Assembly: GCF_001894805.1 (NCBI RefSeq)
Contig: NZ_BCWX01000006.1
Location: 144,060-208,059, forward strand
DNA length: 64,000 nt
DNA from: Rhodococcus globerulus NBRC 14531
GTDB lineage: Bacteria > Actinomycetota > Actinomycetes > Mycobacteriales > Mycobacteriaceae
Direction of reading: 5' to 3'
Part shown: piece by piece, positions 25,767 to 34,006 of the stretch
Layout: each line of letters begins with the position of its first letter
Position numbering within the stretch: position 1 is the first letter of the stretch
Notes under the pieces: generated by a model
Seen by the model: only the letters and a program-made list of their open reading frames with translations
The model's database searches: none
What the model was told of the DNA's origin: nothing
Program-made: the position numbers and the translations under genes

Positions 25767-26908
25767 GTGAACCAACGCACAGCCGAACTGCCGACGCCGA
25801 GTTGGCGAAGCACTTGGCAGAAGCCGCCGGAGCCATCCTTCTCGGTATTCGAGCGGAGGGTCTTGGCGCCGGCGACGGCCGGGAATTGGGCCGGCGCGGG
25901 GACAAAGCAGCCGACGTCTTCATCCTCGACCAGTTGGCCGAGGCCCGTCCAGATGACGCAGTCCTTTCCGAAGAATCCGCCGACGATCGCACCAGGCTCG
26001 AAGCGTCGCGCGTATGGATCATCGACCCTCTGGACGGATCCAAGGAATACGGGATGCCCGCTCGCTCCGATTGGGCGGTGCACGTCGCGCTCTGGGAACG
26101 AGGACACGGCATAACTGCGGCGGCGGTGTCGCAACCAGCCCTTGGGCAGGTGTACTCGAGTATCGACGCAGTGTCGGACGCACCGGCCAACCAGCCACTT
26201 CGTATTGTTGTCAGCGGCTCGCGCCCGCCCGCGTTCACCGATGCGGTGGCGGCCGAGCTTGGCGCAGAGGTTGTGCACATGGGCTCGGCTGGTGCCAAGG
26301 CGATGGCCGTCGTGCGCGGCGACGTCGACGCCTACCTGCATGCCGGTGGGCAGTGGGAATGGGATTCGGCTGCGCCGGTCGGCGTCGCGCAGGCGGCGGG
26401 GCTGCACTGCAGCCGCATCGACGGTTCGCCGTTGTTGTACAACGAATCTCATCCGTATCTGCCGGACCTGGTGATCTGCCGACCAGAGCTGGCCGAGTCG
26501 ATTCTGCGTGCAATTGCCAAGCACTCCACGGAGTCTGCCGTCAGCGGACGCGTTGCGATGGCGCGGGAGTACGTGAACGCGTTGCTCACTCACGACGCAA
26601 CCAAGGTCCGTTTTGCCGCCGACGCGTGGCGCGTGGAGAACGGTCAACGAACCGGTGACACCGGCGCTTTCATCAGCAATGAACTCGAACAGGGGCAGCA
26701 GTACCGCGGAATTGTCGCCATACGTGAACTCGCGCTGCGTGAGTGGGGCGAAAGCGTCGTAGCGCGGTATCTGATGGACCTCGGAACCCCGGGCCAAGCG
26801 CCTGCTGTCACGGTGTTCATCACCGAGTACTTCGGAATACCGGCAGGGGAGATCGAAAGCATCATGGCAATTATCGAACCGCACCCGAAAAAGGATGACG
26901 CACAATGA
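25763..26908 (+). CDS. cysQ: CysQ-type 3'-phosphoadenosine phosphatase with extra C-terminal domain
   Basis: 381 aa; free-standing CysQ proteins are about 250-270 aa. Residues 1-253 form an inositol-monophosphatase-fold enzyme with metal ligands E70/E71, D88-P-L-D91-GS in IIDPLDGSKEYG, and W200-D201 in WEWDSAAP. It should hydrolyse PAP (the by-product of PAPS sulfotransferases) to AMP. Residues about 265-375 are an added domain beginning REYVNALLTHDATKVRF and including ENGQRTGDTG and VFITEYFGIPAGEIESI; this looks like an NTF2/SnoaL-like fold of the type seen in DUF8021 proteins. GTGA overlap upstream and ATGA overlap downstream. Confidence 0.88.
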   Translation: MSEPTHSRTADAELAKHLAEAAGAILLGIRAEGLGAGDGRELGRRGDKAADVFILDQLAEARPDDAVLSEESADDRTRLEASRVWIIDPLDGSKEYGMPARSDWAVHVALWERGHGITAAAVSQPALGQVYSSIDAVSDAPANQPLRIVVSGSRPPAFTDAVAAELGAEVVHMGSAGAKAMAVVRGDVDAYLHAGGQWEWDSAAPVGVAQAAGLHCSRIDGSPLLYNESHPYLPDLVICRPELAESILRAIAKHSTESAVSGRVAMAREYVNALLTHDATKVRFAADAWRVENGQRTGDTGAFISNELEQGQQYRGIVAIRELALREWGESVVARYLMDLGTPGQAPAVTVFITEYFGIPAGEIESIMAIIEPHPKKDDAQ

Positions 26909-27276
26909 CACCCGACACTTTGGTCACCGAATTCTGCAAGGAATGGGCCGACGCGGACATCGCGAAGATCGTCGACTACTTCACCGATGACATCGTCTAC
27001 CACAATATTCCGATGGAACCCGTGGTCGGGCGCGAGGCCGTCCGGACATTCATCGAGCAGTTTGTGGGTGCCTTCGGCAACATCGACTTTCAGACCAAGC
27101 GTCAGGTCTCAGGCGGTGACGTAGTCATGAACGAGCGCATCGACGTCTTCAGCATCAACGGCGCGGAGGTAGCGCTACCGGTGATGGGCGTGTTCGAAGT
27201 CCGTGACGGGAAAATCAGCGCCTGGCGCGACTACTTCGACATGGCGCCGATCACGGCGGCAGCCGGCCAGGGCTGA
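26905..27276 (+). CDS. Limonene-1,2-epoxide hydrolase family protein
   Basis: 123 aa, NTF2-like fold. All five catalytic positions of the limonene-1,2-epoxide hydrolase family can be placed: Y32 and N34 (VYHNIP), R78 and D80 (NERID), and D109 (WRDYF). The family includes the Rhodococcus limonene enzyme and mycobacterial EphG (Rv2740), for which activity on a cholesterol epoxide has been reported. ATG overlaps the cysQ stop, so it is the last gene of the iclR-cys operon. A terpenoid or sterol epoxide substrate is the best guess. Confidence 0.88.
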   Translation: MTPDTLVTEFCKEWADADIAKIVDYFTDDIVYHNIPMEPVVGREAVRTFIEQFVGAFGNIDFQTKRQVSGGDVVMNERIDVFSINGAEVALPVMGVFEVRDGKISAWRDYFDMAPITAAAGQG

Positions 27277-27283
27277 TTGTTCA

Positions 27284-28432
27284 CTACGCCAGAATCGGGT
27301 GTGGGTAGTCCGGTGAGCGGTGCTGGAATCGGGTGATGGCCGGATTCACGATGACGCCGTCACGGATTTCGATGGCCCGATCCAAGGTCTCGTCTGCTTT
27401 CCACGCCGTCTCGCCCGCCATGACGGCAGGTAGGTAGGGGAGAAGTGATTCGCTGATCTCCCACGATGCGGAGTTCCACAGGTACGACGGGCTGTGATCG
27501 ACGCCGTAGTAGGTGATGTTGTCACCGACGATGAAGGTCGGCTCCGCGAACGAGGTGGGGCGAGCCCAGCTGAATCCCATTCCTTCGTCGCACGAGACGT
27601 CGACGATGAGGCTGCCGGGTTGAAAGTTCACGAGGTCTTCCTCGGTGAGGAACGTCAGCGGTGTATCCGTGTTCTGCAGTACACAATTGACGACGATGTC
27701 GTGCTCGGCGAGGAAACCGGGAACCGGCACGCTGTGATTGTCGATCATCACGTGACTGCCGCGAACATCACCGTTGTTGTTGTCGAAAGAGACCATCCGA
27801 GCCGAGTGGATGGGGGAGCTGACGGCGGTGACGCCGCGTTGGGTCAGCACGTCGACTTCATGGATACCATGCGCCTTGAGTGCCGTGACGGCGCCGCGGG
27901 CGGTGGCACCGAAACCGATGACGGCAGCGGTGAGGCGTCGCCCGTAGTCGCCGGTGGAACCGATCAACTGCAAGGCATGGAGAACCGAGCTGTAGCCCGC
28001 CAACTCGTTATTCTTGTGGAAGACATGCAAATTGAAGGATCCGTCGCTGTGCCAGTGGTTCATGGCCTCGAAAGCGATGAGAGTCAGCTTCTTGTCGATC
28101 GCGATCTGGGTCAGTTCGGTGTCCTGCACGCAGTGCGGCCAGCCCCAGAGCACCTGGCCGGTGCGGAGTTCGGCGAGGTCGGCCGCCAACGGTTTCGGTA
28201 GGAGAACCACATCGGTTTCCGCCAAAATTTCCTTGCGCGTGCGGATTCCGGCCACCAGGCCTGAGAGGGTGTCGTCTGAGTACCCGAAGGCATGGCCGTA
28301 GCCCTCTTCGAGGTAGATGCGCGAGCGAAGTTCAGCGTCGATCCGATCGAAATGGGCAGGGTGGATCGGCAACCGGCGTTCTGCCGGTTTGCTCGACTGT
28401 CCGATGACTCCAAGGGTGCGTACGTTGTTCAA
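27284..28432 (-). CDS. Alanine dehydrogenase/PNT-type enzyme, N5-(carboxyethyl)ornithine synthase-like
   Basis: 382 aa. N-terminal AlaDH/PNT domain opening with GVIGQSSKPAERRLPIHPAHFDRI and EEGYGHAFGYSD, then an NAD-binding domain with VIGFGATARGAV. The sequence looks closer to the N5-(carboxyethyl)ornithine synthase branch than to true alanine dehydrogenase, so a reductive condensation of an amino acid with an oxo-acid is possible; I cannot decide the substrate. It converges with the epoxide hydrolase gene (7-base gap). The 235 bases between it and the marR gene at 28668 show no clear gene or signal. Confidence 0.75.
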   Translation of the reverse strand: MNNVRTLGVIGQSSKPAERRLPIHPAHFDRIDAELRSRIYLEEGYGHAFGYSDDTLSGLVAGIRTRKEILAETDVVLLPKPLAADLAELRTGQVLWGWPHCVQDTELTQIAIDKKLTLIAFEAMNHWHSDGSFNLHVFHKNNELAGYSSVLHALQLIGSTGDYGRRLTAAVIGFGATARGAVTALKAHGIHEVDVLTQRGVTAVSSPIHSARMVSFDNNNGDVRGSHVMIDNHSVPVPGFLAEHDIVVNCVLQNTDTPLTFLTEEDLVNFQPGSLIVDVSCDEGMGFSWARPTSFAEPTFIVGDNITYYGVDHSPSYLWNSASWEISESLLPYLPAVMAGETAWKADETLDRAIEIRDGVIVNPAITRFQHRSPDYPHPILA

Positions 28433-28667
28433 TTGTGTATCTCTCGATAGGAGCAGGTAGAGATGTCAGGCAGGAGCCTGAGGGAAGAGCAGAAGCCGCA
28501 GGAACGCTGGCAGAATGCCTGGACCAGGACCGCCTGAGGGCGTGCTGGGTGCGCTGCTGTCGATCGCCGACGGCGTCAGAAAAGCGCGTCGGTACCAGGC
28601 CAGTCTAGCCGTGTTCGTTGATCGCCCGGGGTTCGGGCATGCGACGGTACGGTCGAGTGAGTAAGGG

Positions 28668-29045
28668 CTATTGCGCGCGCAGGTGTGAATTCAGCACGGC
28701 CAGTTGAATTTTGCTGGCATCCGAGTGGACTTCGCGCCCTTTGTCGGTGACGTCGATGAAGACTCCGCGCCGGTCGGCCTCGCACAGCGCTCGTTGAACC
28801 AGTCCGGCCTTCTCGAGACGGGCGACGCTGCGGGAGAGCGCACTGGGACTCAGGTACATCTCCGAGGCCAGATCCTGCATCCGTGGACGCTCACACGAGG
28901 TGTCCATGAGTCGGTCGAGAGCCTCGAAGTCGCTCATGCTCAGGCCATGCGCAGACTGCATCTGGCGATCGAGTTCGCATGCGATGTCGTTGTAGCTGGT
29001 CGACAGCGAGCGCCAGGTGTTGCGCAATTCGGATTCCGACGTCAC
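28668..29045 (-). CDS. MarR family transcriptional regulator
   Basis: 125-aa winged-helix protein (MSDFEALDRLMDT, MQDLASEMYLSPSALSRSVARLEKAGLVQRALCEADRRGVFIDVTDKG). Short for the family but with a complete DNA-binding domain. It diverges from a DHA2-type exporter gene across an 85-base gap full of TGCA-based repeats, the usual arrangement for an exporter repressor. Confidence 0.92.
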   Translation of the reverse strand: MTSESELRNTWRSLSTSYNDIACELDRQMQSAHGLSMSDFEALDRLMDTSCERPRMQDLASEMYLSPSALSRSVARLEKAGLVQRALCEADRRGVFIDVTDKGREVHSDASKIQLAVLNSHLRAQ

Positions 29046-29082
29046 GACCGCATTCTAGTTGAAGACTCGATTACGTGCAATT

Positions 29083-29116
29083 GCATTAAATGCTTGTGCA
29101 TTAAGTGCATGTGCAT
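29083..29116. promoter_or_regulatory. Probable MarR operators in the divergent promoter
   Basis: Clustered palindromes: GCATT-A-AATGC (29083-29093), TGCA-TTAAG-TGCA (29097-29109) and overlapping TGCATGTGCA (29106-29115). Position between marR and the exporter start makes them likely repressor sites. Confidence 0.6.
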
Positions 29117-29130
29117 CTATTCTCGCTGAC

Positions 29131-30645
29131 GTGACTTGCACAGACTCGACACTCAAACCATTCGATTCGCCGAAATCCCCGGGTTCTACGGAATCCACGG
29201 ATCCGGCCACAGGGGAGGGTTGGTCCCTCAAGCTGTGGGGCATCCTCGCGGTGCTCTGCCTCGTGTTGTTCCTCGACGGTCTCGATGTGTCGATGGTGGG
29301 CGTCGCTCTACCGTCCATCGGCGATGAACTGGGCCTTTCCACTACTTCGCTGCAGTGGATCATCAACGGCTACGTCCTCGGATTCGGCGGACTGCTGCTA
29401 CTGGGTGGACGCACCGCCGACCTCCTCGGGCGTAGGAAGGTCTTCCTGATCGCTCTCACCGTGTTCGCAATCGCCTCGCTGGTCGGTGGCCTCGTCGACA
29501 ACGGAACACTGCTGATCGCATCACGATTCGTGAAGGGACTCGCTGCCGCGTTCACCGCTCCGACCGCGATGTCCATCCTCACCACGACGTTCAAAGAAGG
29601 TCCGGCCCGTAACCGGGCGCTGTCCGTGTTCTCGGTATTCGGTGCCAGCGGCTACTCGTCCGGACTGATTCTCGGCGGGCTGTTGACCAGCGCCGGTTGG
29701 AGATTCACGTTCCTGATGCCGGTGCCCTTCGCTGTCATCGCGCTGATCGGTGGGTACTTCCTCATTCCGCGGGACCGTCCCGCGGACAACGGCGGACACG
29801 ACCTGGTTGGCGCCGTCACGTTGGTGACGGGAATGCTGCTCACGGTCTACACGATGGTCTCGGCTCCGACTCGTGGTTGGGCGCACCCGATGACCTTGGG
29901 GTCGTTTGCCGTGGCAGCGGTGCTCTTGGCGACGTTCTTCGTCGTGGAGAAGAAGGTGGCGCACCCGCTTGTGCGCCTTGGACTTCTGCGCGTCGGCAGC
30001 ATCGTCCGCGCGAATCTCGCCATCATCGCGCTCTTCGGGTCCTATCTGAGCTTCCAGTTCATGATGACGATCTTCCTGCAGTCCGCCCTCGGCTGGTCGC
30101 CCCTGAAGATGGCGATGGCACTGCTCCCCGCCGGCATCATCGTTGCCTTCGGTTCGCCGTTTGTCGGACGGTTGGTCGACCTGTACGGCAGTGCCACACT
30201 CATCATCGCGGCACTGACGTCGCTGAGCGTCGGGTACCTCTGGTTCCTGTTTGCCGGGAGTGATTCACCGTCATACGTTGTGGCAATTCTGCCCAGCGTC
30301 ATTCTGCTCGGCCTTGGATTTGCCTTGGGCTACACCTCGATCATGGCTCAGGCAACCTCTGGCGTCGACGACTCGGAGCAAGGTTTGGCCTCGGGTCTGG
30401 TGAACACGTCGGCTCAGGTCGGTGCGGCCCTTGTGCTGGCACTGACGACGGCCCTGGTCACCGCTGGCTCGCACACCGCGACTGGCGCGGGGACTGCCGG
30501 GTTCCAACAGTTCCATCCCGGACTGATCCTGGTTACCGGCGTTGCGCTGGTGGGCTTGGCCATCACCGTTTCGCCCTTGGTGCGGGGAAGATCGGTACGT
30601 GGAAAGCGCACCGATGCGGAGAAGGAGTTGACGCCCGTCTCCTAG
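29131..30645 (+). CDS. DHA2 (EmrB/QacA) family drug:proton antiporter
   Basis: 504 aa from GTG 29131; an in-frame TTG further up would start inside the operator cluster. About 14 helices. Motifs: LDGLDVSMVGVALPSIGDEL (helix 1, DHA2-type), GGRTADLLGRRKVFL (motif A), ASRFVKGLAAAFTAP, and GLASGLVNTSAQVGAAL. Substrate unknown. Probably repressed by the divergent MarR protein. Confidence 0.9.
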   Translation: MTCTDSTLKPFDSPKSPGSTESTDPATGEGWSLKLWGILAVLCLVLFLDGLDVSMVGVALPSIGDELGLSTTSLQWIINGYVLGFGGLLLLGGRTADLLGRRKVFLIALTVFAIASLVGGLVDNGTLLIASRFVKGLAAAFTAPTAMSILTTTFKEGPARNRALSVFSVFGASGYSSGLILGGLLTSAGWRFTFLMPVPFAVIALIGGYFLIPRDRPADNGGHDLVGAVTLVTGMLLTVYTMVSAPTRGWAHPMTLGSFAVAAVLLATFFVVEKKVAHPLVRLGLLRVGSIVRANLAIIALFGSYLSFQFMMTIFLQSALGWSPLKMAMALLPAGIIVAFGSPFVGRLVDLYGSATLIIAALTSLSVGYLWFLFAGSDSPSYVVAILPSVILLGLGFALGYTSIMAQATSGVDDSEQGLASGLVNTSAQVGAALVLALTTALVTAGSHTATGAGTAGFQQFHPGLILVTGVALVGLAITVSPLVRGRSVRGKRTDAEKELTPVS

Positions 30646-30652
30646 TAAAAAA

Positions 30653-30688
30653 GTTCAGCCGCGCAGGAGAATTCCTGCGCGGCTGAAC
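30653..30688. terminator. Bidirectional intrinsic terminator
   Basis: GTTCAGCCGCGCAGGA (30653-30668) pairs perfectly with TCCTGCGCGGCTGAAC (30673-30688), 4-base loop. On the minus strand it is followed by TTTTTTA, giving a canonical terminator for the monooxygenase operon; it also follows the exporter gene on the plus strand. Confidence 0.93.
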
Positions 30689-30702
30689 GTGTGAATCGTG
30701 GA

Positions 30703-32571
30703 CTAGCGGGAAGCGGACCCAAGAGCACTGTCGAAGTCGGCAGTGCTCGCCTGCGAACCGAGGATCATGGCCAGGCGCACCAACATGCCTTCACGATCAG
30801 CCGGCTCGGCCTGATCGAGTGCGTTGGAGAGTGCCAACCACACGTGCTCACGACGGGCATCGTCTCCGACCGCTGCAGCTGTCACGGACACTGCCGCGTC
30901 GAAGTGGGTCGGCGCAGTTCCGGCGGTGAGATGCTTGGCTACATCGCCCAATTGTGCGGGATCGCTGATCCGGCACAGAACCAAACCGTCGGGGCGGATG
31001 ACGAAGATCTCGCCGACGCGAGCACCGAGGGCGGAAGCAAGGTCACCGCTAGCGTCGTCGACCGTGGCATCGGCACCGCCCACGGTGATTACCCGCACGG
31101 TTTCCGGTGCAAGTGCGCGAGCAAGAACGTCGGCCTGCGCGGCGAGTTCGGAAGCCAATTCAGCCGACAGGCCGAAGGCCAGCACACCGAATCCCGTACC
31201 GCGCAAACGATTCAAGGAGGTTTCCGAGCCGCCCGCCGAGACCTCGACGATCCTGTCTTCGAGCGGATCGCCGGGCAGGACGCCTTGGGTGCCGGGAGTG
31301 GTTGGCCACGTCAGCGGTGAGAGGTGGGCGTGTGTTGCGCTCGACTGGCGCGGATTGATCAGGTGCGCGAATTCGCCTCGAGTGGTGGCGAGTTCGAGCA
31401 CCGCGTCGCGAGTGGTTCGGTGTCCGTGGCTACCCGGGGACATGATGAGCGTCGACTTGCCTGCATTGTCGACGTTCTGCTGCCACGCGCTGCGACGTTC
31501 CGTCGAGTACGCGTCGAGGATGGCGGTATCGGACGCTCCGTTGATGACGGAGGCCAACTGCCACACCAGGGTTTCGGCGTCTTCCATGCCGGAGTTGAGG
31601 CCACGAACACCGAAGATAGGGACGAGATGCGCTGCGTCGCCGGCAAACAGCACGCGGCCGTGCGTGAAATCTTCCAAGGCCAGTGCATGAGCGCGGTAGA
31701 AACCGAACCATTCGAGGGTCCACGGGATGTCGCTCTGCAGCCATTCGAGGTGGCGCGTGATGCGGTCGCGGATGCGATCTTCCTGCGTCTCCGCCTCGGG
31801 ATCGTCCGACGCGTCGAGTTGGTAGTCGATGCGCCAGATGTCACGCGGCTGGCGGTGCATGATGATCGTGGAACCCGGGTTGCTCGGCGCGTCGAACCAC
31901 ACCAGACGCTCGGCCGGTAGTTCCGATTCCCAATGAATGTCCGCGATGACGTAGTTGCCCTCGTAGCTGTTGCCCTGCAGGCGGATTCCGCTGAGTTCGC
32001 GCATCTTGCTACGGCCACCGTCGGCGGCAACGACCCAGGCGGCACGGAGTTCGCGAGTTCCGAACGCGGTGTCGACGGTCAACGTCACCTCGTCGTCGCC
32101 GGCCGCGATGCCCGCGATCGACGACGACCAGTGGAAGTTCACGAGGGGGTGAGCGAGCAGCTTGTCCGTCATGATCTGCTCGAACTCGGATTGCGACACG
32201 TTGACCATGGGGCCGCGCGCATCGTGATCGGCGGAGGCCATGCGGAAGTGCAGCACTTCCTGATCACGGTAGTAGCTCCGGCCACCCACCCACGGCAGAA
32301 CGATGTCTTCGAGTTCGGCGCCGAAGCCGAGACGCTCGGCAACTTCGAGGCTGTGCCGCGACACGCAGATTGCGCGGCTGCCGAACGAAACCTGATCTGC
32401 CGCTTCGAGAATTGTGACGGGAATGCCGCGCTGGGCCAAGCCCATGGCAACGCCCATGCCGACGGGGCCGGCGCCGACGATCACTACCGGGAGCGCGTCG
32501 GCCGACGGAGCCAGGGACGCAAAATCCTCGGCGGCGTACTTCTTCGGATGAAAGTAAGTCGACATGATCAC
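30703..32571 (-). CDS. FAD-dependent aromatic monooxygenase
   Basis: 622-aa class A flavoprotein hydroxylase of the phenol/3-hydroxyphenylpropionate type. FAD motif VVIVGAGPVGMGVAMGLAQ near residue 28, DG motif VVAADGGRSKMRELSGI, and GRVLFAGDAAHLVPIFGVRGLNSG binding the FAD ribityl chain; the last about 180 residues form the thioredoxin-like C-terminal domain of this group. GTG 32571 overlaps the MHS transporter stop (GTGA); ATG 32565 is an alternative. Operon with an organic-acid importer and a LysR gene suggests catabolism of an aromatic acid. Substrate not identifiable. Confidence 0.88.
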   Translation of the reverse strand: MIMSTYFHPKKYAAEDFASLAPSADALPVVIVGAGPVGMGVAMGLAQRGIPVTILEAADQVSFGSRAICVSRHSLEVAERLGFGAELEDIVLPWVGGRSYYRDQEVLHFRMASADHDARGPMVNVSQSEFEQIMTDKLLAHPLVNFHWSSSIAGIAAGDDEVTLTVDTAFGTRELRAAWVVAADGGRSKMRELSGIRLQGNSYEGNYVIADIHWESELPAERLVWFDAPSNPGSTIIMHRQPRDIWRIDYQLDASDDPEAETQEDRIRDRITRHLEWLQSDIPWTLEWFGFYRAHALALEDFTHGRVLFAGDAAHLVPIFGVRGLNSGMEDAETLVWQLASVINGASDTAILDAYSTERRSAWQQNVDNAGKSTLIMSPGSHGHRTTRDAVLELATTRGEFAHLINPRQSSATHAHLSPLTWPTTPGTQGVLPGDPLEDRIVEVSAGGSETSLNRLRGTGFGVLAFGLSAELASELAAQADVLARALAPETVRVITVGGADATVDDASGDLASALGARVGEIFVIRPDGLVLCRISDPAQLGDVAKHLTAGTAPTHFDAAVSVTAAAVGDDARREHVWLALSNALDQAEPADREGMLVRLAMILGSQASTADFDSALGSASR

Positions 32572-33878
32572 GAGGCTTTCTGTGCGGCAGAAGGTTCGGG
32601 GAGCAACAGGATCGAGACGAGGCTGATCACGGCGATTCCCACGAAGTAGACGGTGATGGCGAGCGACGTGCCGAATCCGGCAAAGAGTGCGGTGGCGATC
32701 ATCGGGGCCAGGCCGCCGCCGAGGATGGCACCGATCTGGTAGCCGAGCGACGCTCCGCTGTAGCGGATGTGGGCGGGGAACAGTTCGGCGAACAGCGCGG
32801 ATTGTGGGCCGGCGCAGCAGCCGAGCGTGAAGCCAAGGCCGATCATCGCAAACAACATCGCCGGGATGATCGCGGTGTCCATGAGCGGGAAGAATGCTGC
32901 CGCGGCGACGACCAACGCGATGGAGCTACGGATGTAGACGGTTCGGCGTCCGATCGAGTCCGACTTGTGCGCGCTGAATGCCATTCCGGCCATCCAGAAG
33001 GGGCAGGACGCGATGAGCAGGAACAGCATCGTGGTCTTGCTGAATCCGAGTTCCTTCTCGCCGTACTTGAGGACGTACACCATGTACGCGTACGCGATTC
33101 CGTTGGTGGCGATGAAGGTGCCACCGGCGAGCAGCACGGTCTTCCAGTGCTTGGTCAGCACCTCGAGGATCGGCAGTGTCTCCGCAGGAGCGTCGTCCTT
33201 GGACGCGGTGAACTCGTCACTTTCCTCGAGTCCGAGTCGAATCCACATCGCGACGCCCACCAGAACAGCGCTGAGCAGGAACGGAATTCGCCAACCCCAG
33301 GAGTTGAAGGTGCTGTCGTCCATGAACGCGGCGAGCGGCAGGTACACGAGGTTGGCCATCAGCACACCGGCCGGCACGCCGATCTGCGGCGCCGCGCCGT
33401 AGAGGCCCTTCTTGCCTTCTGGTGCATTTTCGGTCGCAACCAGGACTGCTCCACCCCATTCGCCGCCGACGCCCAGGCCCTGGATGAAGCGGAATGTCAC
33501 GAGGAGGACGGGCGCAAAGACACCGATAGAGTCGTAATTCGGCAGCAGGCCGATGGCAACGGTCGCGCCGCCCATCAGGAGCAGCGAGAGTACGAGCATG
33601 GACTTGCGTCCGATGCGGTCGCCGAAATGTCCCATCACGATTCCGCCGATGGGGCGCGCGATGAATCCTACGGCGAGTGTCGCGAAGGCGGCCAAGGTTC
33701 CGGCGAGTTCGGACGTGCCGGGGAAGAACTGCGTGCCGAGTACAAGCGCCGCAGCGGTGCCGTAGATGAAGAAGTCGTACCACTCGATGGCGGTGCCGAC
33801 AAAGCTGCCGAGGGCGGCTTTGCGCGCTTTGGCGCTCGCGGCAGCGCGCACCGTATGCGGCGTGGCGGTGGAGGTCAT
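32568..33878 (-). CDS. MHS family MFS transporter, probable aromatic/organic acid importer
   Basis: 436 aa from ATG 33878, preceded by AAAGG at 6 bases; the open frame extends far upstream but without family sequence. Markers: GSFVGTAIEWYDFFIYGTAAAL (metabolite:H+ symporter signature), GHFGDRIGRKSMLVLSLLLMG, RFIQGLGVGGEWGGAVLVATE. Twelve helices. Proton-coupled import of a carboxylate is expected; it feeds the monooxygenase translated from the same mRNA. Confidence 0.9.
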   Translation of the reverse strand: MTSTATPHTVRAAASAKARKAALGSFVGTAIEWYDFFIYGTAAALVLGTQFFPGTSELAGTLAAFATLAVGFIARPIGGIVMGHFGDRIGRKSMLVLSLLLMGGATVAIGLLPNYDSIGVFAPVLLVTFRFIQGLGVGGEWGGAVLVATENAPEGKKGLYGAAPQIGVPAGVLMANLVYLPLAAFMDDSTFNSWGWRIPFLLSAVLVGVAMWIRLGLEESDEFTASKDDAPAETLPILEVLTKHWKTVLLAGGTFIATNGIAYAYMVYVLKYGEKELGFSKTTMLFLLIASCPFWMAGMAFSAHKSDSIGRRTVYIRSSIALVVAAAAFFPLMDTAIIPAMLFAMIGLGFTLGCCAGPQSALFAELFPAHIRYSGASLGYQIGAILGGGLAPMIATALFAGFGTSLAITVYFVGIAVISLVSILLLPEPSAAQKAS

Positions 33879-34006
33879 GAATTGCCTTTCGACATGAATA
33901 TCGCTTGAAGACACAATGACGCGCGCCACAACACTTGAAAAGCTAAAGAATTGGAGGTTCTTCCACGGAAAAATGATGGAAGGAGAGATTTGTCCTGGTC
34001 GGGTCG

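Noticed and set aside
28464..28538. A 24-codon plus-strand frame after AGGAGCAGGTAGAG
   Set aside because: Ribosome-site spacing is poor, composition is not distinctive, and it lies in the leader region of a minus-strand gene; too weak to list.
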